From assembly GCA_048421225.1 (NCBI GenBank), contig DBFNRV010000011.1, positions 1-12,760 on the forward strand: a DNA stretch of 12,760 nt, in the 5' to 3' direction. Position numbers and translations under genes: made by a program. The notes beneath the pieces are model-generated. The model ran no database searches. It saw only the letters and a program-made list of their open reading frames with translations, and had not been told where the DNA came from. Source of the DNA: UMGS946 sp048421225. GTDB lineage: Bacteria > Bacillota > Clostridia > Christensenellales > CAG-138. Positions 6,354 to 12,760 of the stretch are shown piece after piece. Each line of letters opens with the position of its first letter. Positions within the stretch are counted from its first letter, which is position 1.

Positions 6354-6513
6354 GCCGCACCCTGCACGGGTGCGTGGATTGAAATACCTCCTCATTACAA
6401 TTATACAATACAGTGATGACCGCACCCTGCACGGGTGTGTGGATTGAAATTACGTCCGTGTGTGTTAATGTTAGTTTTCATGAGGTTGCACCCCATAAAT
6501 AACGGTTTGAAAG
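6354..6513 (+). CRISPR. Minimal orphan CRISPR array, type I-C-like repeats
   Basis: Two 32-nt repeats (6354-6385 and 6419-6450) differ at two positions. They share CCGCACCCTGCACGGGTG and end in GTGGATTGAAAT. CGCACCC pairs with GGGTGCG in the first (GGGTGTG with a wobble in the second), and the ATTGAAAT tail is typical of subtype I-C. The spacer between them is 33 nt (6386-6418). A second spacer-length stretch of 34 nt (6451-6484) leads to a decayed third copy (6485-6513) that keeps GTTGCACCC and TTTGAAAG. The repeat tail implies plus-strand transcription with the leader to the left; the AT-rich 6251-6353 could be it. No cas gene is in the window. Confidence 0.8.
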
Positions 6514-6517
6514 AGGA

Positions 6518-6546
6518 ACGGCCTCATCTTTAGCGGATAAGGCCGT
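6518..6546 (-). terminator. Stem-loop after the minus-strand operon
   Basis: ACGGCCTCATC (6518-6528) pairs with GATAAGGCCGT (6536-6546) over 11 bp, with one wobble and a 7-nt loop. It sits 28 nt after the stop of the gene at 6575-7408. The minus-strand sequence after it is TCCTCTTTC, only a weak U tract, so terminator function is likely but not certain. Confidence 0.45.
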
Positions 6547-6574
6547 ATTCAATACAAGCGGAACTAATCAGATA

Positions 6575-7408
6575 TTATCTGAATCCATCGCTTTTGCCCT
6601 CGGTGCCATTGGGTATATACTCGTAATTATAGTACTCAATACAAGCCTCCATTACCGCGTCCCGCTCCTGTGCAAGCTCCGGGAACTCTAAACTAATTGT
6701 ATAAAAACGCCTGACAAAAAATCTATATATGGTGTCGAACTCTTCATAGTTTACAACCTTCCGGTCCAGCAGCGCAAGCATCTTTTCCGCGTTTTGTTTG
6801 TATTCAGCCTTGTTTCGGGTAAGCACGTTCAGCTGTTCCCCGTTATTATAGCTGCTGTATATCTCAGCCGCTTCATAGTCTATTTCGTCAAGGAGCTTTA
6901 TAAGCGCCTCACGTGCCTCTTTCTGTTCCTGCAGGGACGCTATTACCTCAGGGGATGTGGTTCCCAGCGGCTTTTTCTCCTCTTCATCGTTTATCCTGGC
7001 GATTTCGTCCAGATGAACATATGCGCCTACAGATTTTATCCAGTCGCCTATCTGCAGCGGCAGTCCATAGTCGTTTAAATCCATTGTTATGCCAAGCTGC
7101 GGGTTTTGCTTAATCCATTCTAAAAACGCCTGATCCTCGGGAAACAGCTGGTCGGGGCGTTCAACGATAACAGGCAGTCCATCCTCAGTTGACAAATCCA
7201 CCTCATATACGTTGATTACAAACTCCTCTATCCTCTTTTCCAGCGCGACCGGATTTGAGGCCAGGCTTGAAAAATCGTAGCCTGGCGTGGCCGAAGCGTC
7301 ATTATTTTTTGGGATATCCGGCCGTTTCGCCGTTAAACCCAGGGCAAGGCCCGTTGATACTATAGCGACGAGTGCTATAATGACCGCTATTAATCCCTTC
7401 TTTTTCAT
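6575..7408 (-). CDS. Membrane-anchored extracytoplasmic protein, unknown function
   Basis: A 277-residue protein with a Lys-rich N-terminus and one hydrophobic segment (about residues 5-27, GLIAVIIALVAIVSTGLALG). A short Asn/Asp/Pro linker and an acidic, mostly helical outer domain follow. There is no lipobox Cys and no clear signal peptidase site, so it is probably a type II anchor. Near residues 160-190 runs an Arg/Glu/Lys-rich helical stretch (EAREALIKLLDEIDYEAAEI). I recognise no catalytic motif. GGAGG (7422-7418) lies 9 nt before the ATG. The gene starts 22 nt after the stop of the 877-residue secreted protein, so the two form an operon. This position suits a partner, anchor or immunity protein, but that is inference. 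Confidence 0.8.
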   Translation of the reverse strand: MKKKGLIAVIIALVAIVSTGLALGLTAKRPDIPKNNDASATPGYDFSSLASNPVALEKRIEEFVINVYEVDLSTEDGLPVIVERPDQLFPEDQAFLEWIKQNPQLGITMDLNDYGLPLQIGDWIKSVGAYVHLDEIARINDEEEKKPLGTTSPEVIASLQEQKEAREALIKLLDEIDYEAAEIYSSYNNGEQLNVLTRNKAEYKQNAEKMLALLDRKVVNYEEFDTIYRFFVRRFYTISLEFPELAQERDAVMEACIEYYNYEYIPNGTEGKSDGFR

Positions 7409-7430
7409 AAATTAACACCTCCATATTATT

Positions 7431-10064
7431 TTAATTTGCTTTACTTATGCTGAAAAACCTGCAGGAAACATATTCCGACCGCGGGTAGGTTTCAAGCACC
7501 TCTTTTAAAGTAGCTATTTCAACCGCACCAGGCTCATTCTGCCACGCGACCACAAAATCCCTATGGCCGTCAATGGTACCTATGTCAACTATATACATTG
7601 CCGTCTTAACAGAATAAAAACCTACGCCTCCGCTGCCCCAATCATCCCAAGTTGAACCGGAAGCTATTATCTGCACTACATCCCCCTTACCAAACTTGGA
7701 TCTGGCTTTATTGTAAAACGATGTATAATACTGATTAATAACTGCTTGATCCCCCGATTCTGGGAATATACTATCAGTGGTATATCCCACATTTTGTATT
7801 TTTCGTCCCCAGAATCCCCAGAAGGCGGTCGCGTTAAACCATGGGCAGTTACCGTAAGGGGTCCATCCCATTGAGGGCATCTCGCTGTAGCTCAGCAAAT
7901 CGTAATCCCAATAAATTCCGGCCTCGTTGGCATCCATGTGTATCGGGCTTCCATCCCTCTTTTTATAGATATACCATTTATCTATATAACGGACTCCCTG
8001 GGCTAAGAGACACTGGGATACGAAATTACCATAATCCTGCTCTCCTCTCATCCACGGGAAGGTGGTAATGTGGTCGTTCCCTCTCTCATAGCGGTTCCTT
8101 GCATAATGCTCGCCCAGGGAAACGTCGATCTTAACCGGTATAAAGAACCACTCGTCATTAGCCGTACTATTATAACTATATTGTATGACATTTTGGCCAG
8201 CATTGCAACTAGCTCCCTGCACTACAACAGCCTTTGCAAAGCCGGAGGGTTTGCTTAAAATCCGGTAAGTTACACCGTCATTGTTGGTTGAGATTTTAAA
8301 TCTGCTGCCAGAGGCGGATTTATTGGTATCAACTATAACATTTGCGTCGTTGTTGGCGCTGCTGCCTGATATAGACAGAGTATACGACTGATTGTTCATC
8401 AAAACCAGGTTACTCTCCCCGTTTCCAGCGTGCACGATCTTCCACCTTTGTTTGGCCGAGTTGCTAAACTTTGATTGCTGTACGTTTGTTCCTTGTACGG
8501 TCAAATACTGCCCGCTGCGTTTATTCATTATATAATATTCCTTGCCATAGTAAAGGTTGCTGGCTGGGCCCCCCGATTGGGGAGGCGTAGGAGTGGGCGT
8601 AGGCGTGGGCGCGGAGCCTCCCGAGTAATTTATCTTAAGCTGGGGGCGTTTAGCCGCTGTGGCGAAGTCGGCGGAATAGACGGTGTTAAAGTCGTTTATT
8701 GTTTCGTTTTGATATTGAACCATTATACCATAGTTTCTATTTTGGCCCGTCGTGTCTTTATTGTACCAGGTCTTGACAGCTGATTTCATATTTATATTGT
8801 ATCGGGTCAACCCGTTATGACTGATATTCGATTGAATTTGGATAAGCGCAGCGGGTTTATTAGCCCATGTTATAGTTTTCGAGTTCCAATCCGCGTCAAC
8901 CCTATATGCCTTAAGGCTGTTTCCCGTGGAGGTGCCGCTGGTAACGTAAAAGGTTTGGGTGGCCGAATTTATAGTAGCTCCCGATGGGATTGTCGGCATG
9001 GTCTTGAACTTTTGATAGAACCTTCTTTTCTTTCCATTGCGTTTCCCCGCGTACAGCCTGTCCAGCGTATGCGTTATCACGCCGCTGCCCTTTTCCACCG
9101 AGTTATCAATCCCGTTTGCCTGATCCGTACTCGTACTGACGTCGGGGTCTATTGTAATTGGATACACCCTTGCTTCATCGTTGAGCCATTCCGCGTCCGG
9201 CGTCAGCGTCACAGTATACGACCCGTTTCCATTGTCCGAAAGGTCTACCGCTATCTCCTCGGACAGCTCGTCCGCCGAATCATACATATACGGCGCCCAT
9301 ATGGTGAATATAACCTCCGTCCCGTCGCTGAACACTATCTCGCCCTCTTCATTCACGCTCGCGGTAAGGCCCTCCGCGGTAATATCCATTATGTAAGATA
9401 CTATGCTCTGCGGGCTTTCCAGGATTATCGCTTCCTTCACCCTGCCTGGGAGCACCGTGTATTCTACGTCCACGCCGTCTCCAGCCGCGTTTTCATACGT
9501 AAGCTGGCCCGCGTTTCGCGCAAGCATAAGCCGGTCTGTTCCCTCAAAGCCCGTGTAGTCCGGTTCCTCCACCCTGGCAAATGTTTTGGGATCCAACTCC
9601 CTGGTTTCCACGCCCTTTAAACCTCCGCCCGAAGCGCTAAGGCCGGCGTTTGGCGCTGTGCCGAATCTAAGGCCCCATGAAATCGTATAGCCGTCCTTTT
9701 CTATCACGACAAGCTCCTGGCTGGGTTCCTGCGAGAAACTCACGTTCTCCAGACCTTTCACATTAGCTATGCGGTTGCCGCCCTTCGTCTCGACCAGCGT
9801 GTTATCTATCTCGAACCACTGGCCGTCCTCCTCATAATGCACGGGTTCGTTGTACGCTACGGCCATGCTGCTTCCATCGCTCATTATGAAGTGCTTTTCA
9901 TATGTCCCGCGCAGGCTTATATCCTCTTCTACTATAACGGGTTCGGAAGTGTCCCGCGAAACCACGGGATTAAGAACTTCCGCTGATACGGTTGCTCCAA
10001 TAATACTTAACAGTACCAACAATATTGAAACCGCTTTTAATATCTTTGGTTTGGTTGATCTCAT
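7431..10064 (-). CDS. Secreted WapA-like multidomain protein with degenerate amidase-like C-terminus
   Basis: An 877-residue exported protein. Residues 1-28 are a signal peptide (VSA|EV). Residues 29-307 resemble the WapA/RHS N-terminus (YEKHFIMSDGSSMAVAY, VHYEEDGQWFEIDNTL). About 308-480 is a DNRLRE-type beta domain (DPDVSTSTDQ, RLYAG, ADWNSKTITWANKP). A PTPTPTPTPP linker follows near 485. About 504-645 is a ricin-type beta-trefoil-like lectin region (YYIMNKRSGQYLTV, WKIVHAGNG, NDEWFF). About 652-877 resembles the Amidase_6 fold (ARNRYERGN, NFVSQCLLAQG). The family's catalytic DC(T/A)NFVSQ reads DYGNFVSQC here, so Tyr678 replaces the Cys, and the usual HS(A/V)IVT histidine is not apparent. 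The start at 10064 is fixed by AAAGGAG about 7 nt upstream. It is probably a wall- or glycan-binding protein, perhaps a pseudoenzyme. Confidence 0.85.
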   Translation of the reverse strand: MRSTKPKILKAVSILLVLLSIIGATVSAEVLNPVVSRDTSEPVIVEEDISLRGTYEKHFIMSDGSSMAVAYNEPVHYEEDGQWFEIDNTLVETKGGNRIANVKGLENVSFSQEPSQELVVIEKDGYTISWGLRFGTAPNAGLSASGGGLKGVETRELDPKTFARVEEPDYTGFEGTDRLMLARNAGQLTYENAAGDGVDVEYTVLPGRVKEAIILESPQSIVSYIMDITAEGLTASVNEEGEIVFSDGTEVIFTIWAPYMYDSADELSEEIAVDLSDNGNGSYTVTLTPDAEWLNDEARVYPITIDPDVSTSTDQANGIDNSVEKGSGVITHTLDRLYAGKRNGKKRRFYQKFKTMPTIPSGATINSATQTFYVTSGTSTGNSLKAYRVDADWNSKTITWANKPAALIQIQSNISHNGLTRYNINMKSAVKTWYNKDTTGQNRNYGIMVQYQNETINDFNTVYSADFATAAKRPQLKINYSGGSAPTPTPTPTPPQSGGPASNLYYGKEYYIMNKRSGQYLTVQGTNVQQSKFSNSAKQRWKIVHAGNGESNLVLMNNQSYTLSISGSSANNDANVIVDTNKSASGSRFKISTNNDGVTYRILSKPSGFAKAVVVQGASCNAGQNVIQYSYNSTANDEWFFIPVKIDVSLGEHYARNRYERGNDHITTFPWMRGEQDYGNFVSQCLLAQGVRYIDKWYIYKKRDGSPIHMDANEAGIYWDYDLLSYSEMPSMGWTPYGNCPWFNATAFWGFWGRKIQNVGYTTDSIFPESGDQAVINQYYTSFYNKARSKFGKGDVVQIIASGSTWDDWGSGGVGFYSVKTAMYIVDIGTIDGHRDFVVAWQNEPGAVEIATLKEVLETYPRSEYVSCRFFSISKAN

Positions 10065-10192
10065 TGAATACTCCTTTTTGTTAATTGTTAATTTTTCGTT
10101 AAAATACCTCCTTATTCCATAATTTACCATAAATTTATTTAAACGTCTATATTAAAACAAAAGACATATAACCTTAATCCTCTCTACAAAGC

Positions 10193-10216
10193 ATCCGTTA
10201 TTTCAAGGTAACGGAT
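10193..10216. repeat. Perfect 8-bp inverted repeat
   Basis: ATCCGTTA (10193-10200) and TAACGGAT (10209-10216) flank an 8-nt loop. Its position between divergent genes suits an operator or a leader hairpin. No T tract follows on the plus strand. Confidence 0.45.
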
Positions 10217-10462
10217 TTAGCCCTGTCGCCCCAGTCGTAACGACGTCACCGGCGAATAGATTAATCCGAAAATAAGGTGGACTGCTTCGGCATTTAAGCT
10301 GTGACAGCCATTTTTATATAGAATCAGATTTATCATACCGATGATTAAGTTAGACATTTAACGTTATATTGCTAATAGGGTCCGCTATTGCTGTAAAGGC
10401 GTAACGTAACGGCCATCACAAATCCGATTTAAAGTATACGCCCGCAAACAATGGATTTAGGT

Positions 10463-10468
10463 TATAAT
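10463..10468 (+). promoter_or_regulatory. -10 box of the WYL regulator gene
   Basis: A perfect TATAAT lies 11 nt before the ATG at 10480. The matching -35 position (about 10440-10445, GCCCGC) is very poor, suggesting activator dependence. Transcription would start around 10475, almost at the ATG. Confidence 0.45.
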
Positions 10469-10479
10469 GATATCAGGAA

Positions 10480-11412
10480 ATGGAGGCGGACATAATAAAG
10501 TTAGACCGATTAATAGGAATCTTAGCTCTTCTTCTTCAAAAGGAAACCATCACAGCTCCCGAGCTTGCAGAGCGCTTCGAAGTGTCTCGAAGAACCATTA
10601 ACCGCGACATAGAAGCTATCTGCAAGGCTGGCATTCCCCTCGTAACAACCAGGGGAAGGAATGGCGGCATATCCATAATGGAAGGCTATGCAATTAATAA
10701 AACCCTTTTGACCTCCAGCGACTTACAGGCGCTATTAGCGGGTTTGCAGGGCTTGGACAGCATAGCAAATACCAACAGGTATCAACAGCTTATGGATAAG
10801 CTGTCAGCTGGACGGTCGACGGCTCTATTAAACGAGCGCAGCATCATGGTTGACCTCTCCTCATGGTACAAACTTTCGCTGGCCCCCAAAATTGAGCTAA
10901 TACAAAGGGCTATAAACGCCAGGCAAAAAATTCGATTTGACTACTATGCACCGGCCGGCGATAGCCACCGAACCATAGAGCCCTATCTTCTGGTTTTCCA
11001 GTGGGCCGCATGGTATGTGTGGGGATATTGCCTAAAAAGAAATGATTTTAGGCTATTTAAATTGAATCGAATAAACCGTCTTTGTTGTATGGATGAAGCT
11101 TATACGCCTAGAGAGCCGCCCGCGTTTAAAGCTAGGTCGGAATGCTTCGCAGGTGCGTCTATACACGCTGTCGCTATCGTACATCCACGGATGAAATGGC
11201 GGCTTATTGAAGAATTCGGCGTCGACTGCTTTTGCGAACGCGAGGACGGCGGACTTCTATTTCAGTTTGACTTTATGGACAGGCAAAACCTGATCGGATG
11301 GATTTTTTCATTCGGAGATAAAATCGAGCTCCTAGAACCCGCATCCATCAGGGATGAAATCATTGACCTATCAAAAAAAATATTGTCCGGATATGAAAAA
11401 CATGACACATAG
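10480..11412 (+). CDS. WYL-domain transcriptional regulator, YafY-like
   Basis: A 310-residue one-component regulator. Residues 7-60 form a DeoR/HTH_11-type winged helix (LLQKETITAPELAERFEVSR then RTINRDIEAI). About 135-205 is the WYL ligand-sensing domain, with AWYVWGYC at 177-184 (WYV instead of WYL). The remainder is the C-terminal WCX-type extension (HPRMKWRLIEEFG). Start choice is ambiguous. The ATG at 10480 has no well-spaced ribosome binding site, while GGAGG (10482-10486) is ideally placed for the ATA at 10495, where relatives begin with M-K-L-D-R. It probably controls the two following genes in response to a small molecule that they may bind. Confidence 0.85.
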   Translation: MEADIIKLDRLIGILALLLQKETITAPELAERFEVSRRTINRDIEAICKAGIPLVTTRGRNGGISIMEGYAINKTLLTSSDLQALLAGLQGLDSIANTNRYQQLMDKLSAGRSTALLNERSIMVDLSSWYKLSLAPKIELIQRAINARQKIRFDYYAPAGDSHRTIEPYLLVFQWAAWYVWGYCLKRNDFRLFKLNRINRLCCMDEAYTPREPPAFKARSECFAGASIHAVAIVHPRMKWRLIEEFGVDCFCEREDGGLLFQFDFMDRQNLIGWIFSFGDKIELLEPASIRDEIIDLSKKILSGYEKHDT

Positions 11413-11464
11413 CTGTCCAGAATACCGTGATATTCTATAAAAAACATATGAGGAGGGGTTTGGT

Positions 11465-12103
11465 TTGGAAAAGCTTGATTATAAAAAGGAGTATAAGGAC
11501 TTATATCTGCCTAAGAGCAAGCCGGTGAAGGTATTGGTTCCACAGATGGGCTTTATTATGGTAGACGGACATGGAAACCCGAACACCGATGGAGGTGAGT
11601 ATAAGCAAGCGGTTGAACTGTTGTATGCTATAGTATATACAATAAAGATGAGCAAAATGGGCCTCAACATACCTGATGGGTACATAGAGTATGTTATGCC
11701 CCCTCTTGAGGGCCTTTGGGCGATAGCGGACGGCTCATGTACACTTGATTACAGTCAAAAGGATAAATTTTGCTGGACAGCCATGATACGTCAGCCTGAA
11801 TTCGTAACCTGTGACGTATTCGACTGGGCCTGCCGCGAAGTTCAAGAAAATAAAAACCTTGACGCCTCAAAGGCCAGGCTTCAAACCTATGCGGAGGGAC
11901 TTTGCGTTCAATGCATGCATATTGGCGGCTATGACGATGAACCTGGCACGATTAAGCAAATAAACGCTTTTATTGAGCTAAATGGTCTGGCTGAGGATTT
12001 CGCGTCTGGGCGCCGCCACCATGAAATTTATATTTCAAATCCCCTTAGGACAAAGGTAGAACGTTTGAAAACCGTATTGAGGATTCCAGTTAGGGAAGCC
12101 TAG
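11465..12103 (+). CDS. GyrI-like small-molecule-binding protein
   Basis: A 212-residue protein beginning with TTG; AGGAGGGG lies about 8 nt upstream and fixes the start. The opening (YKKEYKDLYLPKSKPVKVLV), FIMVDGHGNPN and the later EIYISNPLRT are characteristic of stand-alone GyrI-like/SBD proteins, a fold that binds drugs and other amphipathic molecules. Some members hydrolyse or sequester such compounds. The length is normal. It follows the WYL regulator by 52 nt, a recurring pairing that suggests a shared ligand. The ligand is unknown. Confidence 0.85.
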   Translation: MEKLDYKKEYKDLYLPKSKPVKVLVPQMGFIMVDGHGNPNTDGGEYKQAVELLYAIVYTIKMSKMGLNIPDGYIEYVMPPLEGLWAIADGSCTLDYSQKDKFCWTAMIRQPEFVTCDVFDWACREVQENKNLDASKARLQTYAEGLCVQCMHIGGYDDEPGTIKQINAFIELNGLAEDFASGRRHHEIYISNPLRTKVERLKTVLRIPVREA

Positions 12104-12148
12104 GTTTTCAGTGGATTATCAATCTTGATTACGTGGAGGAATGTTTAA

Positions 12149-12541
12149 ATGTTAAAACTTGACGCGGTCGGCTTATTTGTTACCGATAGGGACAGGATGG
12201 TAGCTTTCTACCGTGATGTGATGCATATGAAAACACAATGGAATGGCAGCCCCAATGCCGAACTCTATTCTGACGGAATACGGCTTATTATGTTCAGCAG
12301 ACAGGACTTTGAAAGCATGACTTCCAGAAGGTATGGATATGTAAATGGACTAAACGGCACTATGGAGTTAGCCTTTAGCCTGCCGGCTTTTTCCGATGTG
12401 GATAAAGAGTATGAGAGGATTGTAGCCGCAGGAGCGACGCCGGTATTCCCTCCTACGAATGAGCCCTGGGGGCAACGTACCAGCTATGTTGCAGACCCTG
12501 ATGGGAACCTGATTGAGATATCGTCTTTTAATAACTCATAA
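12149..12541 (+). CDS. VOC-family (glyoxalase/bleomycin-resistance fold) protein
   Basis: A 130-residue protein with two beta-alpha-beta-beta-beta units: LDAVGLFVTDRDRMVAFYRD at the N-terminus and ADPDGNLIEISSF at the C-terminus. The first metal-ligand position, usually His in 'LDHxxL', is Ala6, while the late Glu in NLIEI is kept. The metal site may therefore be altered, and a binding role is as likely as catalysis. GGAGG lies about 9 nt before the ATG. It follows the GyrI-like gene by 45 nt on the same strand and probably shares its transcript. The substrate is unknown. Confidence 0.82.
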   Translation: MLKLDAVGLFVTDRDRMVAFYRDVMHMKTQWNGSPNAELYSDGIRLIMFSRQDFESMTSRRYGYVNGLNGTMELAFSLPAFSDVDKEYERIVAAGATPVFPPTNEPWGQRTSYVADPDGNLIEISSFNNS

Positions 12542-12559
12542 TCGTTATTTCTCATCTAA

Positions 12560-12578
12560 GCGGCGGCCTAGCCGCCGC
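12560..12578. repeat. GC-rich hairpin after the VOC gene
   Basis: GCGGCGGC (12560-12567) and GCCGCCGC (12571-12578) form an 8-bp stem with a 3-nt loop, 18 nt after the VOC stop. No T tract follows, so it may stabilise or end the transcript only weakly. Confidence 0.5.
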
Positions 12579-12668
12579 GGGTCCCCAGCGATATTGGATA
12601 TAATAACCATATGCAGCCAGCGGGTTTGTGTTGAGAATCGGATTAAATTTAAATCCTTTAGTTTTCGT

Positions 12669-12695
12669 TTGACATTAGAACAAACAAGGTATAAT
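12669..12695 (+). promoter_or_regulatory. Promoter of the right-edge gene
   Basis: A perfect TTGACA (12669-12674) and a perfect TATAAT (12690-12695) are separated by 15 bp, shorter than the usual 17. The pair faces the gene that starts at 12736. Confidence 0.55.
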
Positions 12696-12735
12696 ATTAA
12701 AAAAATTTATATTATGGTTCATAATGAGGTGTTTT

Positions 12736-12760
12736 ATGTATGAACGAATGCTTGATAAAC
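12736..12760 (+). CDS. Start of a gene running off the right edge
   Basis: ATG at 12736 follows GAGGTG by about 5 nt and reads MYERMLDK to the window end. An overlapping ATG at 12740 (MNECLIN) is less well spaced. MYERMLDK recalls DUF3788-type N-termini, but eight residues cannot establish a family. Confidence 0.4.

Larger units (their letters stand above)
10065..10479. other. Divergent intergenic region
   Basis: No gene is seen between the secreted-protein start and the WYL regulator. It contains a perfect 8-bp hairpin (10193-10216) and several GTAACG-containing stretches. An unused strong site AAGGAGG also occurs on the minus strand (about 10113-10107), with no start codon at a proper distance. 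I see no convincing sigma-A promoter for the minus-strand operon. Confidence 0.5.

Noticed and set aside
8817..9620. Plus-strand open frame of 267 codons
   Set aside because: It runs antisense through the middle of the 877-residue secreted protein. It has no ribosome binding site and no recognisable domain, and is rich in Arg, His and Val as expected of a shadow.
10065..10130. N-terminal extension of the secreted protein to an ATG at 10130
   Set aside because: The extension would bury the signal peptide behind 22 polar residues, whereas the ATG at 10064 has AAAGGAG at correct spacing and a normal signal peptide.
12513..12743. Plus-strand open frame of 76 codons
   Set aside because: It starts inside the VOC gene and crosses a hairpin and a promoter. 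It has no ribosome binding site and no protein-like pattern.

Overview
The window reads as a chromosomal or accessory segment of a low-to-mid GC Gram-positive bacterium of the Bacillota, most likely a clostridial lineage. The evidence is strong AGGAGG-type ribosome binding sites, a lipobox lipoprotein, a WapA-like exported protein, a Tn4451/TnpX-style serine recombinase relic and type I-C-like CRISPR repeats. No rRNA, tRNA or housekeeping gene is present, so the genus cannot be named.

Layout. Positions 1-443 (minus) hold the broken end of an RHS/WapA-type surface protein gene. It is cut off by a stop codon and by a terminator that serves the next gene. Positions 618-3978 are a compact, divergently controlled module. 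A NmlR/AdhR-type MerR regulator (minus) faces a four-gene plus-strand operon: two iron-sulfur flavoprotein-like reductases, an alpha/beta hydrolase with a cysteine in the nucleophile position, and a lipoprotein with a cyclophilin-like domain. The shared promoter has the 19-bp spacer and central dyad typical of MerR control. I infer a thiol-reactive electrophile, aldehyde or quinone response cassette.

Positions 3979-6201 look like the debris of a mobile element. They hold an SOS-like promoter and leader with no intact gene behind it, a small TnpW-like protein gene, a serine recombinase broken by three frameshifts, and a short coding remnant. Positions 6224-6513 hold a tiny decayed CRISPR locus with no cas genes in view: two good repeats, one degenerate repeat and perhaps one older relic.

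Positions 6575-10064 (minus) encode a two-gene operon. It makes an 877-residue secreted protein (WapA-like N-terminus, DNRLRE-type region, Pro/Thr linker, beta-trefoil lectin-like region, amidase-like C-terminus that lacks the expected catalytic cysteine) and a membrane-anchored protein of unknown function. After a non-coding divergent spacer, positions 10480-12541 (plus) encode a small-molecule-sensing group: a WYL-domain regulator, a GyrI-like binding protein and a VOC-fold protein. A new gene begins at the right edge.

The items most worth follow-up are the redox/electrophile cassette beside a dead recombinase, the apparent pseudo-amidase with a membrane-anchored partner, the orphan CRISPR remnant, and the orphan SOS-like leader.
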